A DNA stretch of 5,430 nt, from positions 1-5,430 of the forward strand of contig DRNB01000247.1 in NCBI GenBank assembly GCA_011375045.1, read 5' to 3'. A model generated the notes under the pieces. It saw only the letters and a program-made list of their open reading frames with translations. It did not search any database and had not been told where the DNA came from. This document shows, one piece after another, positions 5,229-5,430 of this stretch. Within the stretch, counting starts at the first letter, position 1; each line of letters starts with the position of its first letter. Position numbers and translations under genes: made by a program. This stretch comes from Aquifex aeolicus (GTDB taxonomy: Bacteria; Aquificota; Aquificia; Aquificales; Aquificaceae).

Positions 5229-5430
5229 TAGTCCGCCCTCGAGGTGGCGGTTTCCCACAGGGTAACCCTGACCACCCTCACCTCGCCGAGAAGGTTCGCC
5301 TCCTTCAGCTTCTCCGTCAGAAAATCGTAAAAGAACCTGGCGAGCGCCTCCGCCGTCGGACAGAACTTTACCGGAAAGAGCTTCAGGTTCCCGAACCTTT
5401 CAGAAAGCTCCCTCAGGTGGGGGAAGAGGG
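5210..5430 (-). CDS. queD: 6-carboxy-5,6,7,8-tetrahydropterin synthase / PTPS family, C-terminal part
   Basis: The minus strand is open from the window edge to a TGA at 5212-5210, giving the last 72 residues of a protein whose start is beyond position 5430. FCPTAEALARFFYDFL followed by VRVVRVTLWETATSRADYRGE matches the end of remembered E. coli QueD, which has NPTSEVLAKWIWDQ and then VKETCTAGCIYRGE. The PTAE motif and the glutamate in W-E-T, which holds the pterin ring in this family, are both present. QueD makes 6-carboxytetrahydropterin from dihydroneopterin triphosphate on the way to 7-deazaguanines such as queuosine. The zinc-binding histidines and the catalytic cysteine lie in the missing N-terminal part, so activity cannot be judged, and a related pyruvoyltetrahydropterin synthase-like enzyme remains possible. 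The stop is 2 bases from the end of lpd. Confidence 0.87.
   Translation of the reverse strand, partial: LFPHLRELSERFGNLKLFPVKFCPTAEALARFFYDFLTEKLKEANLLGEVRVVRVTLWETATSRADYRGEDP
5232..5249 (+). repeat. 18-base direct repeat, copy 2 (inside queD-like gene)
   Basis: This is an exact copy of the 18-mer at 4854-4871, 378 bases downstream. Here it lies antisense to the queD-like gene, where the complementary strand codes for A-T-S-R-A within the conserved C-terminal motif. Confidence 0.6.

Noticed and set aside
1..5430. CRISPR arrays, insertion sequences, tRNA or rRNA genes, riboswitches
   Set aside because: No regularly spaced repeats, transposase motifs, clover-leaf sequences or rRNA segments were seen. 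The intergenic regions (48, 65 and 2 bases) are too short for a typical riboswitch.

Overview
The window reads as bacterial chromosome from a thermophilic, Gram-negative, deep-branching bacterium, most likely an Aquificales-type organism (Aquificota). The support is as follows. G+C is moderately high by eye, with heavy use of AGG/AGA for arginine and ATA for isoleucine. Genes are tightly packed, with overlaps or gaps of 1-2 bases. Proteins are rich in charged residues. The LpxK is 315 residues long and, as far as I can recall that sequence, closely resembles Aquifex aeolicus LpxK. A lipid A gene means the organism has an outer membrane with lipopolysaccharide. The phylum call is an inference and no database search was made.

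Layout: (1) 1-661, minus strand: most of a FetB/UPF0014-type membrane permease, cut by the window edge. (2) 662-709: a 48-base divergent intergenic region. (3) 710-2809, plus strand: a tight three-gene run of threonine synthase (thrC), a small class II aldolase/epimerase-family protein (1-base overlap with thrC), and a GcvH-like lipoyl-carrier protein (1 base after the aldolase). (4) 2800-3747, minus: lpxK, converging on the lipoyl-protein gene with a 10-base overlap. (5) 3748-3812: a second short divergent intergenic region. (6) 3813-5207, plus: a complete dihydrolipoamide dehydrogenase (Lpd/E3-type) with all redox and cofactor motifs. (7) 5210-5430, minus: the C-terminal part of a QueD/6-carboxytetrahydropterin synthase, converging on lpd with a 2-base gap.

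Most of this is housekeeping: threonine biosynthesis, lipid A, a deazapurine or pterin enzyme, and a metal exporter-type permease. The part worth a second look is the lipoyl pair. The GcvH-like protein carries its lysine in an ESGKW context, not the ESVKA context of classical glycine-cleavage H protein, and it has a C-terminal extension. No glycine-cleavage P or T gene and no 2-oxoacid dehydrogenase E1/E2 gene is visible in the window, yet a dihydrolipoamide dehydrogenase gene lies about 1 kb away. This pattern fits the lipoate-binding protein (LbpA) family tied to the sulfur-oxidising heterodisulfide-reductase-like (sHdr) pathway, in which a lipoyl carrier is proposed to pass electrons to NAD+ through such a dehydrogenase. 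The sHdr genes themselves are not in this window, so that assignment is inference from motif and neighbourhood.

No RNA genes, CRISPR arrays, insertion sequences or origin-like structures were seen.
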